A stretch of DNA of 64,000 nucleotides from Bacteroidales bacterium UBA3743 (GTDB lineage Bacteria; Bacteroidota; Bacteroidia; Bacteroidales; Paludibacteraceae), in the NCBI GenBank assembly GCA_002371265.1, contig DFGT01000039.1, positions 99,065-163,064 of the forward strand, written 5' to 3'. The notes beneath the pieces are model-generated. The model was not told the origin of the DNA, ran no database searches, and saw only the letters and a program-made list of their open reading frames with translations. Shown here one piece after another: positions 33,359-42,325 of the stretch; position 1 is the stretch's first letter, and every line of letters starts with the position of its first letter. A program made the translations under genes and the position numbers.

Positions 33359-34528
33359 TTATTCTTCCTTCTTCACTTCGATTCTGAACGTTGTGCCGAC
33401 TCCTTGTGTGGAGTTGAGAACGTATATTTTACCGTGGTGGTATTCCTCCATAATTCGTTTGGCAAGAGAAAGTCCAAGTCCCCAGCCACGGCTTTTAGTC
33501 GTGAATCCAGGTTCAAATACGGTTTTGAACTTTGATTTTGGTATTCCTTTGCCTGTGTCGCTCACGTCTATGATACATTTAGAATCTTTTTCACTCACGT
33601 TGACGTGGATGCTTCCATCTCCGTCCATTGCGTCGATGGCGTTCTTGCAGAGGTTTTCGATCACCCACTCGAATAGCGGCACATTCAATTCTGCATTGTA
33701 TTTCTGGTCGTTGTCGTAGTGGCAGGTGATGGACACTCTTCTAGACACTCGTCCACGCATATATGACAATGCATTGTCTATCACTTCATTAAGACAGACT
33801 GGAGTGCATTCTGGTTTGGAACCGATTTTGGAGAATCTGTTGGCGATGGTTTGCAGACGGTTGACGTCCTTGCTTATCTCTTGAGCCACACTCGCGTCGA
33901 CATCCATTCCTTTCAGCAATTCCACCCATGCCATGAGTGAGGAGATAGGAGTGCCGAGCTGATGGGCTGTCTCTTTGGAAAGTCCCACCCACACACGGTC
34001 TTGCTCCGCTTTGCGTACGCTGGCAAGCACAAGCAATAGCGCGATGAAAAACAGGAATATCAAGCCCCATTGGATGAACGGGAAATACGACAGCTTCTGC
34101 AAAAGCAATGAGTCGCCATAATATAGTTTGTGGTATGTCGTCTCGTCCAGTTTGATGGAAATAGGTTCGTTGATTGTCTCAAACGACGCTACCTTGCTCA
34201 TCAGAAATGCGGAATCTGGCTCTCCATTATATTTGTCAGGGATGTCGATGTTTCTATATTGGTATGGAGTACCTTCCGCATCCACAATTATCACAGGAAT
34301 AGTGTTGTTGTCTTGAATGACACGCAGACAGAAGGTGAAGTCGAAATCATCACCTGCGGTAGCGATCTGACGTGTCGCGTCAGCCCAGATCTCCATTTTG
34401 TCGCGTTCTTCCTTTGCCATGTCACCTACAAGATTGGTGGAAAACACAATCGACAATAGGAAGATGATGATTGCGAAAAATGAAAATATATATTTGACGG
34501 CGGAATAGTTAAGAAACGATTTCTTCAT
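33359..34528 (-). CDS. Orphan sensor histidine kinase
   Basis: 389 residues from ATG 34528 (MKKSFLNYSAV); the frame extends to 34570 but the inner start fits the membrane helix better. Two membrane helices (about 14-34 and 155-172) enclose a periplasmic sensor of about 110 residues. The H box is KETAHQLGTPISSLMAWVELL with His189; N box ENLCKNAIDAMDG; G1 DVSDTGKGIPKS; G2 GWGLGLSLAKRI. No response regulator lies nearby, so the partner is elsewhere. Signal unknown. The HQLGTP form of the H box is common in Bacteroidota kinases of this subclass. Confidence 0.88.
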   Translation of the reverse strand: MKKSFLNYSAVKYIFSFFAIIIFLLSIVFSTNLVGDMAKEERDKMEIWADATRQIATAGDDFDFTFCLRVIQDNNTIPVIIVDAEGTPYQYRNIDIPDKYNGEPDSAFLMSKVASFETINEPISIKLDETTYHKLYYGDSLLLQKLSYFPFIQWGLIFLFFIALLLVLASVRKAEQDRVWVGLSKETAHQLGTPISSLMAWVELLKGMDVDASVAQEISKDVNRLQTIANRFSKIGSKPECTPVCLNEVIDNALSYMRGRVSRRVSITCHYDNDQKYNAELNVPLFEWVIENLCKNAIDAMDGDGSIHVNVSEKDSKCIIDVSDTGKGIPKSKFKTVFEPGFTTKSRGWGLGLSLAKRIMEEYHHGKIYVLNSTQGVGTTFRIEVKKEE

Positions 34529-34675
34529 ACCTAAATGACGTTTTTGATTATTAAACGTGAAATTTAGCAAATTATTGTGTCTGTGGTTGTAAAAGCACTT
34601 TTTGATGTCTGGGAGAAAATCTTCTTAGAGTCTGTTTTTAATATGTTTTGTAATTTACTTCATTCTGTTTTTACC

Positions 34676-34733
34676 GCTGCCCTCTGGACTCGTGAAAGAG
34701 TGAGTTAGGAAGCTCCTCCCTTAACAATTCTCA
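34676..34733. repeat. Family 1 repeat, degenerate copy G
   Basis: GAGTTAGGAAGCTCCTCCCTTAACAATTCTC keeps the order of the hairpin and tail blocks with many changes. It lies between the sensor kinase and rsgA. Confidence 0.45.
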
Positions 34734-34767
34734 AATTCTATAGCCAAGTTGTTTGATTAACAGCTTC

Positions 34768-35700
34768 TTACAATTTCTCTCGATACTTTGTTTCGTTTTC
34801 GTCTTCAAGAATGTTGAGATAGCTTGTGTAGCGGCTTTCGCTGATGAAGTGTTGCTCCACGGCCTCTCTCACCGCACAACCTGGCTCGTGCGTATGTGTG
34901 CAATTGCCAAACTTGCATGATTCGGAGTGCTTGAAGATTTCTGGGAAGAAATGTCCCACTTCATATTTGTCGAATCCGATGGTGCCGAATCCTTTCACTC
35001 CTGGAGTGTCGATGATGAAAGTGTCCTCTTCAAGCTGGTACATCTCAGAGAATGTTGTGGTGTGCATACCTGTGTCATGCACTGAGGAAATCTCACCTGT
35101 TCTGGCTGCAAAATCCGGTGAAATGGCATTTATGAGTGAGGATTTGCCCACTCCTGAGTTGCCGCTGAACAACGTCGTCTTGCCTTTCAACGCATTTCTC
35201 ACCTCTTCCACTCCCTCACCCGTAAGAGCTGATGTGATGTGGCATTTGTAGCCGATGCTTTCATAAAGTGTCACAAGTGCTTTCATATATTCCGTCTCCC
35301 TTTCATCATATAGGTCGCATTTGTTGATCACGATCACGGCTGGCACTGAGTATGCCTCGCATGTGGCAAGAAATCGATCTATGAAGACGGTGGATGTCTC
35401 TGGATGGGCAATAGTCACAGTCAGCATCGCTTGGTCTACATTGGCAGCGATGATATGGAGCTGCTTCGACAGGTTTGATGGCTTGCGTACGATGTAGTTT
35501 TTCCTTTCGCATATGCTGCTGATCAAGCCTTCGGAGTTGGGAAGCTCTTTAAACTCCACAATGTCGCCTACCGCAACTGGGTTTGTGCTCTTGATTCCCT
35601 TGATGCGGAAATTGCCTTTTATCTTGCACTCCCAAAAGTCGCCGCTCTCTGTACGTACAATATAGCTGCTGCCTGTATTTCTGAAAACTACTCCTTTCAT
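34768..35700 (-). CDS. rsgA: Ribosome small-subunit-dependent GTPase A
   Basis: 310 residues. Circularly permuted GTPase for late 30S maturation: OB fold at the N-terminus, then G4 VINKCD, G1 LFSGNSGVGKSSLINAI and G3 IDTPGVKGFG, ending with a zinc-binding region CKFGNCTHTHEPGCAV (Cys-x4-Cys-x-His-x5-Cys type). Normal length. Follows frr in the same orientation after a terminator. Confidence 0.95.
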   Translation of the reverse strand: MKGVVFRNTGSSYIVRTESGDFWECKIKGNFRIKGIKSTNPVAVGDIVEFKELPNSEGLISSICERKNYIVRKPSNLSKQLHIIAANVDQAMLTVTIAHPETSTVFIDRFLATCEAYSVPAVIVINKCDLYDERETEYMKALVTLYESIGYKCHITSALTGEGVEEVRNALKGKTTLFSGNSGVGKSSLINAISPDFAARTGEISSVHDTGMHTTTFSEMYQLEEDTFIIDTPGVKGFGTIGFDKYEVGHFFPEIFKHSESCKFGNCTHTHEPGCAVREAVEQHFISESRYTSYLNILEDENETKYREKL

Positions 35701-35715
35701 CCAAAAATTAAATAA

Positions 35716-35745
35716 ATAAAAAAGGCGGCGACAATGCCACCGCCT
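35716..35745 (-). terminator. Rho-independent terminator of frr
   Basis: Minus strand AGGCGGTGGCATTGTCGCCGCCTTTTTT: stem GGCGG/CCGCC with a U-run, 27 bp past the frr stop. Confidence 0.8.
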
Positions 35746-35771
35746 ATATGTTTAGAAACTGTTTGTCAAAA

Positions 35772-36332
35772 TTACACAGTCATAATCTCTTTTTCCTTTG
35801 CAGCGAACATCTCATCGACATTCTTGATGTATTTGTCGTGGATCTTCTGAACCTCTGCCTCTGCATCCTTCTCAACGTCTTCAGCCAAACCGTTCTTCAC
35901 CTCTTTCTTTAGGCCTTCGATTGCGTCGCGACGTGCGTTTCTAATACTGATCTTTGCGTCTTCTGCCTCAGCTTTAGCCTGCTTTACAAGAGCCTTACGA
36001 CGCTCCTCTGTTAGAGGCGGAATGCACAAACGGATCATCTCACCGTTGTTTTCAGGTGTGATGCCGACCTCTGAAGCCAAGATCGCCTTCTCAATCAACG
36101 GAATCATCTTCTTATCCCAAGGCTTGATAGCGATAGTGCGGGCGTCTGGTGTTGTGATAGATGCCACACCTGAAAGTGGAGTCATCGCACCATAGTTGTC
36201 TACACGGATTGGATCCAAGATTCGTACGTTTGCCTTGCCGGCACGGATGTGGGCGAAAGAATCGTCAAGATGAAGAAGCGCTCCGTCCATCTTGTCTTCT
36301 GCCACTTTATAAAAAGACTTTACGTCTGCCAT
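35772..36332 (-). CDS. frr: Ribosome recycling factor
   Basis: 186 residues. RRF with EF-G splits post-termination ribosomes. Seen: HIRAGKANVRILDPIRVDNYG, LSGVASITTPDARTIAIKPWD, PPLTEERRKALVKQAK and the C-terminal three-helix part. Full length, normal start MADVKSFYKVAEDKMDG. Confidence 0.97.
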   Translation of the reverse strand: MADVKSFYKVAEDKMDGALLHLDDSFAHIRAGKANVRILDPIRVDNYGAMTPLSGVASITTPDARTIAIKPWDKKMIPLIEKAILASEVGITPENNGEMIRLCIPPLTEERRKALVKQAKAEAEDAKISIRNARRDAIEGLKKEVKNGLAEDVEKDAEAEVQKIHDKYIKNVDEMFAAKEKEIMTV

Positions 36333-36377
36333 TGTAAAAAATGTTTTATTTCCTTAATTTATAATTCTTTTTTCATT

Positions 36378-36403
36378 GACACACACGTCCGCGTGTCTCT
36401 ACG
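36378..36403. repeat. REP-like palindrome in the frr leader
   Basis: GACACACACGTCCGCGTGTC followed by TCTACG: the same closing palindrome type as at 3395-3420 and 21988-22013. It lies between the frr promoter and start codon. Confidence 0.7.
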
Positions 36404-36407
36404 TGTG

Positions 36408-36437
36408 GCAAAGATACGATTTTTTTGCATATTGCAA
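36408..36437 (-). promoter_or_regulatory. Promoter of frr
   Basis: Minus strand TTG (36437-36435), 18-bp gap, TATCTTTGC (36416-36408). The transcript would include the REP-like palindrome in its leader. Confidence 0.6.
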
Positions 36438-36475
36438 TATTATGCATGAAAAATATTGATTGTCGGAGGCCTCTC

Positions 36476-36970
36476 TTAAATTTCCGAATAAACTAATTCT
36501 CCGTCTATTCTCTCTGATTTCATAACATAAATCCTATCGACTCGCATGGATGCAGTTTTGATGGATATGTCTGTCGGAACAGTTGATGGCTTGCGAATCA
36601 ATGAGATGTGTGGGTAAAATTCCGTCGACTTAAATTTGACACCATTGGCAATCAGTCTCTCTCTCAGTAGCGACGCGAGAGATGATGCTGAGGTGCCATC
36701 TTTGATTCCAACCCAAACAACAGTTCCGTTCTTCGTCTGGAATGTCCCCAATTTGTCGAGTGTGATCTCAAAAGGGTCGAATACGACTTCACTTACAGCC
36801 TTACGGATCTTTGGCAGGTCAAATGTCTCGCCAATAAACGCTAATGTCAGATGTAGATTGCCATACGGACAATAGTTTCCTTCCACTCCTTGGTCTCTCA
36901 TCTCCTGTTGGGCATCGACAAGCGCGGATTTGAAATCCTCCGTAAAGCGTATTGCGATAAATATTCTCAT
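36476..36970 (-). CDS. thpR: RNA 2',3'-cyclic phosphodiesterase
   Basis: 164 residues. The 2H phosphoesterase fold is shown by two HxT/S motifs, HLT (40-42, NLHLTLAFIGET) and HIS (121-123, FYPHISLIRK). The family hydrolyses 2',3'-cyclic phosphates at RNA ends (formerly 2'-5' RNA ligase, LigT/ThpR). Stand-alone gene between frr and a terminator. Confidence 0.9.
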   Translation of the reverse strand: MRIFIAIRFTEDFKSALVDAQQEMRDQGVEGNYCPYGNLHLTLAFIGETFDLPKIRKAVSEVVFDPFEITLDKLGTFQTKNGTVVWVGIKDGTSASSLASLLRERLIANGVKFKSTEFYPHISLIRKPSTVPTDISIKTASMRVDRIYVMKSERIDGELVYSEI

Positions 36971-36988
36971 TAAAATTCTGTATATGAT

Positions 36989-37022
36989 AAAGCCGTTTTA
37001 GATTTCCCTAAAACGGCTTTTT
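36989..37022 (-). terminator. Terminator of the phosphatase-DUF6057-propeller operon
   Basis: AAAGCCGTTTTA (36989-37000), loop, TAAAACGGCTTT, located 20 bp past the stop at 37042; minus-strand U-tract is short. Confidence 0.8.
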
Positions 37023-37041
37023 ATCAATCATTGATATTCAA

Positions 37042-38574
37042 TCATCTGTGATGAATGTTTGACGCTCCTGATTTTCCATCCACTTGTTTGGTCATAGGAG
37101 AGCCAAACTTAGCTTTCTCCGCATCATGTTTTGCGACGACCTCCATGTATTCTGCTGTGCTGAATGGGGCAGGTGTCTGTGCAAACTCAGGCACGTTGTA
37201 GCTCTTCAGCAAGTCGGCGTCATGACGTGGGTTGAGGCGAGGCATACGGAATGGTTTTGTGGCATTGCCGTTTTCATCAATGTGAGTGATGTAGTTGCGG
37301 GAGTAGCTTCCATCTTCACGTTTGGATGCTATGAGTAGCCAGCGACTGTTGGTCGACCAGCTGTGGTAGCTGTCGCAAAGTGGAGAGTTGACATTCTTCA
37401 AAGGAAGGAGTTCAGATGTCGCCAGATTGATCAGGCAGACGTCGGCACTATGCTCTGTTGGCACTTGCATGCCATATTCAGCACGTGTGATAGCCAGGAA
37501 TTTGCCATCTGGAGAAATCTTAGGAATAGTGGCACTGCTGTCGAGCTTAGTTGCCGCATACACAGTGTCTATTTTGCCCCAGCTGCGTGAGTCGGCGTCG
37601 AATGCTATTCTCAATATGTCATATTTCACACTGTCGAATGGCAGCTTGTTTTTATCGTCGTCTGTGCATACAAAGTAGAGATGCTTTCCGTCTGGAGCCC
37701 ATTCGGGGAATGATTCGAATCTGTTGTCGGTACGGATGATGTTTGTGATTTCGTTTTTCTCTATGTCGTAAAGCACAAGGTCGCCATGAAGATTGAATGT
37801 CTCAATCTTGTTTGTGGTCGACGAGTGGAACGACTGCTTGAAGTTGTCCATAGAGAATGCAATCAGAGGCAGGGTAGGGTGCCACGATGTGATTGATGTT
37901 GAGAATGGCATATCTCCTGTCTTTGTGTCTATCTTGCGGACTGTGCCGTTGTATGAAAGAATCATACCTCCTTTCTCACCACGGTAGTAGAAACTTCTGT
38001 TTTGTGAATTGTGACGCTGCACAAAATGACAGTTCACACATCTTTGTGTGCGGTAGCCAGGCTGTGAGTGTGTGTAGTGGTCAGACGCTATTATGCTCTC
38101 TTCTCCTGTCGACAGATTATATTGGTTGACAGACATTTCTCCACTTGCCTGATAGCTTGGCTCAATCATTCGGTATGTGACGTATTCATCGATGGAGTCG
38201 CCGCTCACAGTCATAGTGAATGGGGCATAGCGTAGATAACCGTTGTTTGTCTTTTCGTAGACTTCAAAGGTTATATCGTTGTCTTTGTTCTCTGCAAGTA
38301 ATGATTTCCATTTGTCAATAGGAAAACAAACATTGCCGTTGTCGGAAGCTACAGAAAATTCCGTCTTTCCGCCTGACACTTTCACTATGAAATCTTTATC
38401 CGCGTCGACACAAAAATTCATTGGCAGAATGTTGCATGGAATTGTTGTGCCGATATAGCAGTTGGGTTGGATTGGGGCGGCATCAGAACTCTCTGTGAAT
38501 GATTTCGGAGCATCTACAGAGCAGGCTGACATCAGCGTCGCCAACAGAAATATGATTATATTAGTCTTTTTCAT
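37042..38574 (-). CDS. Beta-propeller lipoprotein with a CxxCH motif
   Basis: 510 residues. Lipobox MSAC (Cys about 18). The N-terminal 160 residues have an immunoglobulin-like look. A single CVNCH (179-183) is the c-type heme-attachment motif, with nearby histidines (HYTHSQPGYR, HFVQRH). The rest is a TolB/PD40-like propeller: LIAFSMDNF, FESFPEWAPDGKHLYFVCTDD, PKISPDGKFLAITRAE, HSWSTNSRWLLIASKR. Heme binding is inferred from the motif alone. The gene starts inside the end of the DUF6057 gene (4-bp overlap) and is last in the operon. Substrate or partner unknown. Confidence 0.75.
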   Translation of the reverse strand: MKKTNIIIFLLATLMSACSVDAPKSFTESSDAAPIQPNCYIGTTIPCNILPMNFCVDADKDFIVKVSGGKTEFSVASDNGNVCFPIDKWKSLLAENKDNDITFEVYEKTNNGYLRYAPFTMTVSGDSIDEYVTYRMIEPSYQASGEMSVNQYNLSTGEESIIASDHYTHSQPGYRTQRCVNCHFVQRHNSQNRSFYYRGEKGGMILSYNGTVRKIDTKTGDMPFSTSITSWHPTLPLIAFSMDNFKQSFHSSTTNKIETFNLHGDLVLYDIEKNEITNIIRTDNRFESFPEWAPDGKHLYFVCTDDDKNKLPFDSVKYDILRIAFDADSRSWGKIDTVYAATKLDSSATIPKISPDGKFLAITRAEYGMQVPTEHSADVCLINLATSELLPLKNVNSPLCDSYHSWSTNSRWLLIASKREDGSYSRNYITHIDENGNATKPFRMPRLNPRHDADLLKSYNVPEFAQTPAPFSTAEYMEVVAKHDAEKAKFGSPMTKQVDGKSGASNIHHR

Positions 38575-40379
38575 TTTTTCAAATCTCCTCCTTTATAGTT
38601 CTTAGTGTCGGTCTCTTTATAGAAGTAGTAGTAGAGATACGATCCTTCGTATTTCTTCATCTTATCCTTCCCTTTTTTACCAGCCTTTTGAATCTCTTTG
38701 ACACCCTTTTGTACGTTTATCGCAAGATTCCTGTCGACAGTGATGCTCTGCACTGGTTTTGTATTGCCCATAATCGCGCAAAGACAAGCAGCTTCCTGAA
38801 TACATTTTGGAGGCACATGTCCTCTGTATATTTGAGCTGCGACGGGAATGTCTCTCGCAAATGATTCAAGATCTTTGGCGTAAAGTTCTGTAAGAATTCT
38901 TGCCTCAGCTATTTTGGGGTTTGAAATGTTAGACCTTTCCGCTATGAAGTCTGCGGCTGAATAGGCATGAAACCAATCGTCCTTTTTCTCAAAATATGAG
39001 TCAAAGTTTTTGTAAGCCTCTTTGTCTGTCAACAACTGTTGCTTGTCGTTCTTGTATTTTCTCCACTCTTTCACATAGTCTGAGTAGACGGTGCTCGTCT
39101 CCAACACATTCAAATATTTCTCGGTAAGTTCTGGTTCTTCCATCATCACCGCGCAACGCATCATTCGTTTCAACCGACGGAAATTCTCTCCCGTCAACTG
39201 GTAGTATTCCATTGCGTGGAATAGCGACATGCAGAAGTTTCCTGTGGCAAAGGCGAAATCTTCATAGTGGATCATGTGAGGCATACAGAAATTGCTAGTG
39301 CTGTATCCTTCCCATTCCACAGGAAAGTTGAACATCTGGTCCACTTTTTCTCCGTTTGCGATCAGAGCTTCCACGTAGTAAGCGTATATGTCTGATGTCG
39401 GATGAGTGGTGTTTCTGGCTTCTGTGATCATCTCTCCCCATTTCTCTTCGTTTTCAAGTCTCTGCAAACGGAGAATCTTGTGGAAACTTTCATCGTTGTA
39501 GCTACAAAGTTTTGCGACTACAATTGCCAAAACAAATGCAATTCCTGGGACAATAAGTCTCTTTGCCGACAATTCCGTCTCCTCTCCACACTTGCTCGCC
39601 ACGAGCGGACAGACAATCAACAATGCCAGTGCTATGAGTGAATAGATGAAGAAAGTGCTTGAATGTGAGACATATAGAGGTGCGAATAATGCGATGGAAT
39701 AGACTTCGTAGTGGAGAAGGTTTGATGTCAGATAGTTGAATCCAAACCATGATGCCAAGCCGATTCCCGCAAGCATCATCGCTATTTTATTGTCTTTCTT
39801 TACGTATGACGATGCTCCTATCAGCATTGACAATGGAGAGAATATTCCGATAGCGAAGTAGGAAAACTCTGCCACTACAATCGCAATGTACAGCGAAATC
39901 TTGTTTTCCACCTGCATCCACCACGCCAGAAGCACAGCGATGAGGCTTCCTAAAAGTAGTGACATCACAACTGATCCGTCTACTTTGTCGAAAATCAGAT
40001 ATTCAAGATTGCAGGCGGCCACGAACAATGCAAGTGGCGGAATTGCAGCAAACACTATCTTTTTCGCGTTCCCCTGTTTGGAGAATGATTTAAGAAGTAT
40101 GGCGAAAATCGCGGTCAGTGTTGTTGACACTGCGAATGCTCCGAACACTGGGGAAATAAAGAATTGTGTGATGAAACGCGACACAAAACTTAGACATCCG
40201 GCACCATATGAAAATATGATAGATCGGAATGGGTCGGAGTCGAGATACAGAGTATAGTCGTGGAGAGCATACAAAAAGTCTTGTTTGCTCACGATGGAGG
40301 TTGTGAATAGGACGATGAAAAGCAATGCTATCGACGCATATTCCAATGTTTTCATCTTGAATGTAAGGGTATCTTTCAT
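38571..40379 (-). CDS. DUF6057 family multi-spanning membrane protein
   Basis: 602 residues. About ten hydrophobic helices in the first half (residues 12-290: ALLFIVLFTTSIVS, IIFSYGAGCLSFVS, MSLLLGSLIAVLLAWWM, FVLAIVVAKLC), then a soluble C-terminal half with TPR-like helices (MITEARNTTHPTSDIYAYYVEALIAN-type segment, FRRLKRMMRCAVMMEE). This is the layout of the DUF6057 family of Bacteroidota. Overlaps its neighbours by 4 bp on each side, so it is made together with the LMW phosphatase and the CxxCH lipoprotein. Function unknown. Confidence 0.75.
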   Translation of the reverse strand: MKDTLTFKMKTLEYASIALLFIVLFTTSIVSKQDFLYALHDYTLYLDSDPFRSIIFSYGAGCLSFVSRFITQFFISPVFGAFAVSTTLTAIFAILLKSFSKQGNAKKIVFAAIPPLALFVAACNLEYLIFDKVDGSVVMSLLLGSLIAVLLAWWMQVENKISLYIAIVVAEFSYFAIGIFSPLSMLIGASSYVKKDNKIAMMLAGIGLASWFGFNYLTSNLLHYEVYSIALFAPLYVSHSSTFFIYSLIALALLIVCPLVASKCGEETELSAKRLIVPGIAFVLAIVVAKLCSYNDESFHKILRLQRLENEEKWGEMITEARNTTHPTSDIYAYYVEALIANGEKVDQMFNFPVEWEGYSTSNFCMPHMIHYEDFAFATGNFCMSLFHAMEYYQLTGENFRRLKRMMRCAVMMEEPELTEKYLNVLETSTVYSDYVKEWRKYKNDKQQLLTDKEAYKNFDSYFEKKDDWFHAYSAADFIAERSNISNPKIAEARILTELYAKDLESFARDIPVAAQIYRGHVPPKCIQEAACLCAIMGNTKPVQSITVDRNLAINVQKGVKEIQKAGKKGKDKMKKYEGSYLYYYFYKETDTKNYKGGDLKK

Positions 40380-40855
40380 AGTTTCCCGTCTTTTAGTGTT
40401 TCATATAATCCTTCGCAGGCATCTTCAAGAAGATCGAGCACAAGTTCAAATCCATCTGCGCCGCCATAGTAAGGGTCTGGCACGTAGTCGTTTGTGAAGT
40501 TTCTGCAGAATTCTGTCATTTTGTGGATTTTCTTCGTATGCTCCGCAGTCGCCGCACGGTCGTAAAGATCGTCGACGTTGGTGTTGTCCATGCCGATCAC
40601 CAGGTCGAATCTGTCAAAATCAGCTGTTTTCACAGGTCGGCTGATGGAAGTCACGTCGTAGCCTCTGCGTGAAGCGAACGATATCATACGTGGATCAGCA
40701 TGCTCTCCTTGGTGATAGTTCAGAATACCTGCGGAGTCGATGTTGAAATCTGCTGACGCTCCTTTGTCGTCCACAATCTTCTTCATCACAGCTTCCGCTG
40801 CGGCTGAACGGCAAATGTTGCCCAAGCAAACGAATAATATGTTGTGTTTTGCCAT
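40376..40855 (-). CDS. Low-molecular-weight protein tyrosine phosphatase
   Basis: 159 residues. The P-loop is CLGNICRS (C10, R16) in ILFVCLGNICRSAAAEAV; the general acid lies in VPDPYYGGADGFE. It is the soluble cytoplasmic phosphatase class that, in many bacteria, counteracts BY-kinases of polysaccharide export. No kinase gene is in the window. It is the first gene of the three-gene overlapping operon, 12 bp downstream of the DEAD helicase stop. Confidence 0.92.
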   Translation of the reverse strand: MAKHNILFVCLGNICRSAAAEAVMKKIVDDKGASADFNIDSAGILNYHQGEHADPRMISFASRRGYDVTSISRPVKTADFDRFDLVIGMDNTNVDDLYDRAATAEHTKKIHKMTEFCRNFTNDYVPDPYYGGADGFELVLDLLEDACEGLYETLKDGKL

Positions 40856-40867
40856 ATTCTTATATTG

Positions 40868-42325
40868 TTATCCAACAGAATCGTCTTTTGCCAAGTCGCC
40901 TTGTTGAGAATTGTTGTTGCCACGGTTGCGATTGTTGAATCTGCGATGGTGGTTGTTGTATCTTCTCGGCTTGTTGCTTTCGTCGCCGTTAGCATTTGGC
41001 TTAAAATGTTGGCGGTTGGCTTTAGGCTCTTGGCTTTCGTTGCCATCAGTTTTCGGCTTATTGTTATGTTTGCCATCTGCATTTGGCTTATGGCTATTGG
41101 CGTTTGGCTGTTTGCCTTTTGCTGTTTGACTGCGGTTGTTGTTTTGTCTTCTTCTGCCTCCTTTGCCTTTCAACCTAGGCTCGTATGCTGGTCCTTCACC
41201 AAGCTCTTCTGGCAGAGGCATTTTTTCAATCTCTTTTTCCAAAAACTGCTCAATCATGCCAAACCTGTCCTGATCCTTCTCCGACACGAAAGTGATGCCC
41301 ACACCCTGACGGTTGGCGCGTGCGGTACGTCCGATACGGTGGATATAGTCTTCAGCGTCGTGTGGCACATCATAATTGATCACCATGTCGATTCCTTCGA
41401 TGTCGATTCCTCTGGAAAGGATATCTGTGGCTACAATGACGTTGATTTTTCCACTTTTATAGTCGAGCATGACTTCATCGCGAAAAGCCTGGTCCAAATC
41501 GGAATGCATGGCTCCGACTTTGATTTTCATGCGAAGTAGAGCGTTGTAGACATCCTTGACATTCTGTTTCGACGAAGAGAAAATGATGGTCTTGTCGACG
41601 CTGTTGTTTGCCAACAATTTCTGCACCAACATTCGTTTCTGAGTTTCATAGCAGATATAAGCCTGCTGTGTGATTCCCTCCGCAGGCTTGGAGATTGCCA
41701 CATTCACGAATTCTGGCTCGTGAAGGATTGTCTCCGCCAACTTTTTGATTTTAGCTGGCATGGTTGCTGAAAACATCACCGTCTGACGCTTCACTGGCAA
41801 CGTCTTCACTATAGAGATGATGTCATCGTAGAATCCCATGTCGAGCATACGGTCGGCTTCGTCCAGAATAAAATGTTCCACACCTGAGAAATCGGCGTTT
41901 TCCATCTTTATATGGGAGATCAAACGACCCGGAGTGGCGATAATGATATCTGTGCCGTTTTTCATCGCCTGTTTTTGGGTCTCGTATGCGGAAGCGTCGT
42001 TACCACCGTAGACTGCCACTGAAGAGATAGGCACGAAATATGAGATACCTTCCAACTGTTGGTCGATCTGTTGTGCCAACTCACGAGTCGGGGCCATGAT
42101 GATCGCCCTCACTTTATCTTTCGATGGCTTCCTAAGCAATTGATTGATAAGTGGCAGCAGGTATGCCGCTGTCTTTCCTGTGCCTGTCTGCGCGCAAGCT
42201 ATCAAATCTTTGCCTTCCATCACCACAGGCATCGCCTTCTCTTGTACAGGAGTCATCTCCTGGAAATTCATGGCGTCGATACCGTCAATCAACGACGGCT
42301 CAAAATCTAATTCGTCGAATCTCAT
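40868..42325 (-). CDS. DEAD-box RNA helicase
   Basis: 485 residues. Core motifs: Q motif MTPVQEKAMPVVM, Walker A AQTGTGKTAAYLLP, FILDEADRMLD, MFSATMP and IHRIGRTARANR. It unwinds RNA in ribosome assembly or decay (RhlE/CsdA group). The last 110 residues are low complexity, rich in N, K, P and R, with repeated KPNAN/KPNADG/EPKANR words and ending RRYNNHHRRFNNRNRGNNNS. The coding DNA of this tail (40970-41130) is a set of TTGGC-type repeats. The ATG overlaps the end of the WG gene by 4 bp. Confidence 0.92.
   Translation of the reverse strand: MRFDELDFEPSLIDGIDAMNFQEMTPVQEKAMPVVMEGKDLIACAQTGTGKTAAYLLPLINQLLRKPSKDKVRAIIMAPTRELAQQIDQQLEGISYFVPISSVAVYGGNDASAYETQKQAMKNGTDIIIATPGRLISHIKMENADFSGVEHFILDEADRMLDMGFYDDIISIVKTLPVKRQTVMFSATMPAKIKKLAETILHEPEFVNVAISKPAEGITQQAYICYETQKRMLVQKLLANNSVDKTIIFSSSKQNVKDVYNALLRMKIKVGAMHSDLDQAFRDEVMLDYKSGKINVIVATDILSRGIDIEGIDMVINYDVPHDAEDYIHRIGRTARANRQGVGITFVSEKDQDRFGMIEQFLEKEIEKMPLPEELGEGPAYEPRLKGKGGRRRQNNNRSQTAKGKQPNANSHKPNADGKHNNKPKTDGNESQEPKANRQHFKPNANGDESNKPRRYNNHHRRFNNRNRGNNNSQQGDLAKDDSVG
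40970..41130. repeat. Low-complexity TTGGC repeat encoding the helicase tail
   Basis: Plus-strand words such as ATTTGGCTTA, GGCGGTTGGCTTTAGGCTC, TTTTCGGCTTA and GGCTATTGGCGTTTGGC recur at irregular spacing. In the minus frame they give the KPNAN-type tail. Confidence 0.6.
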
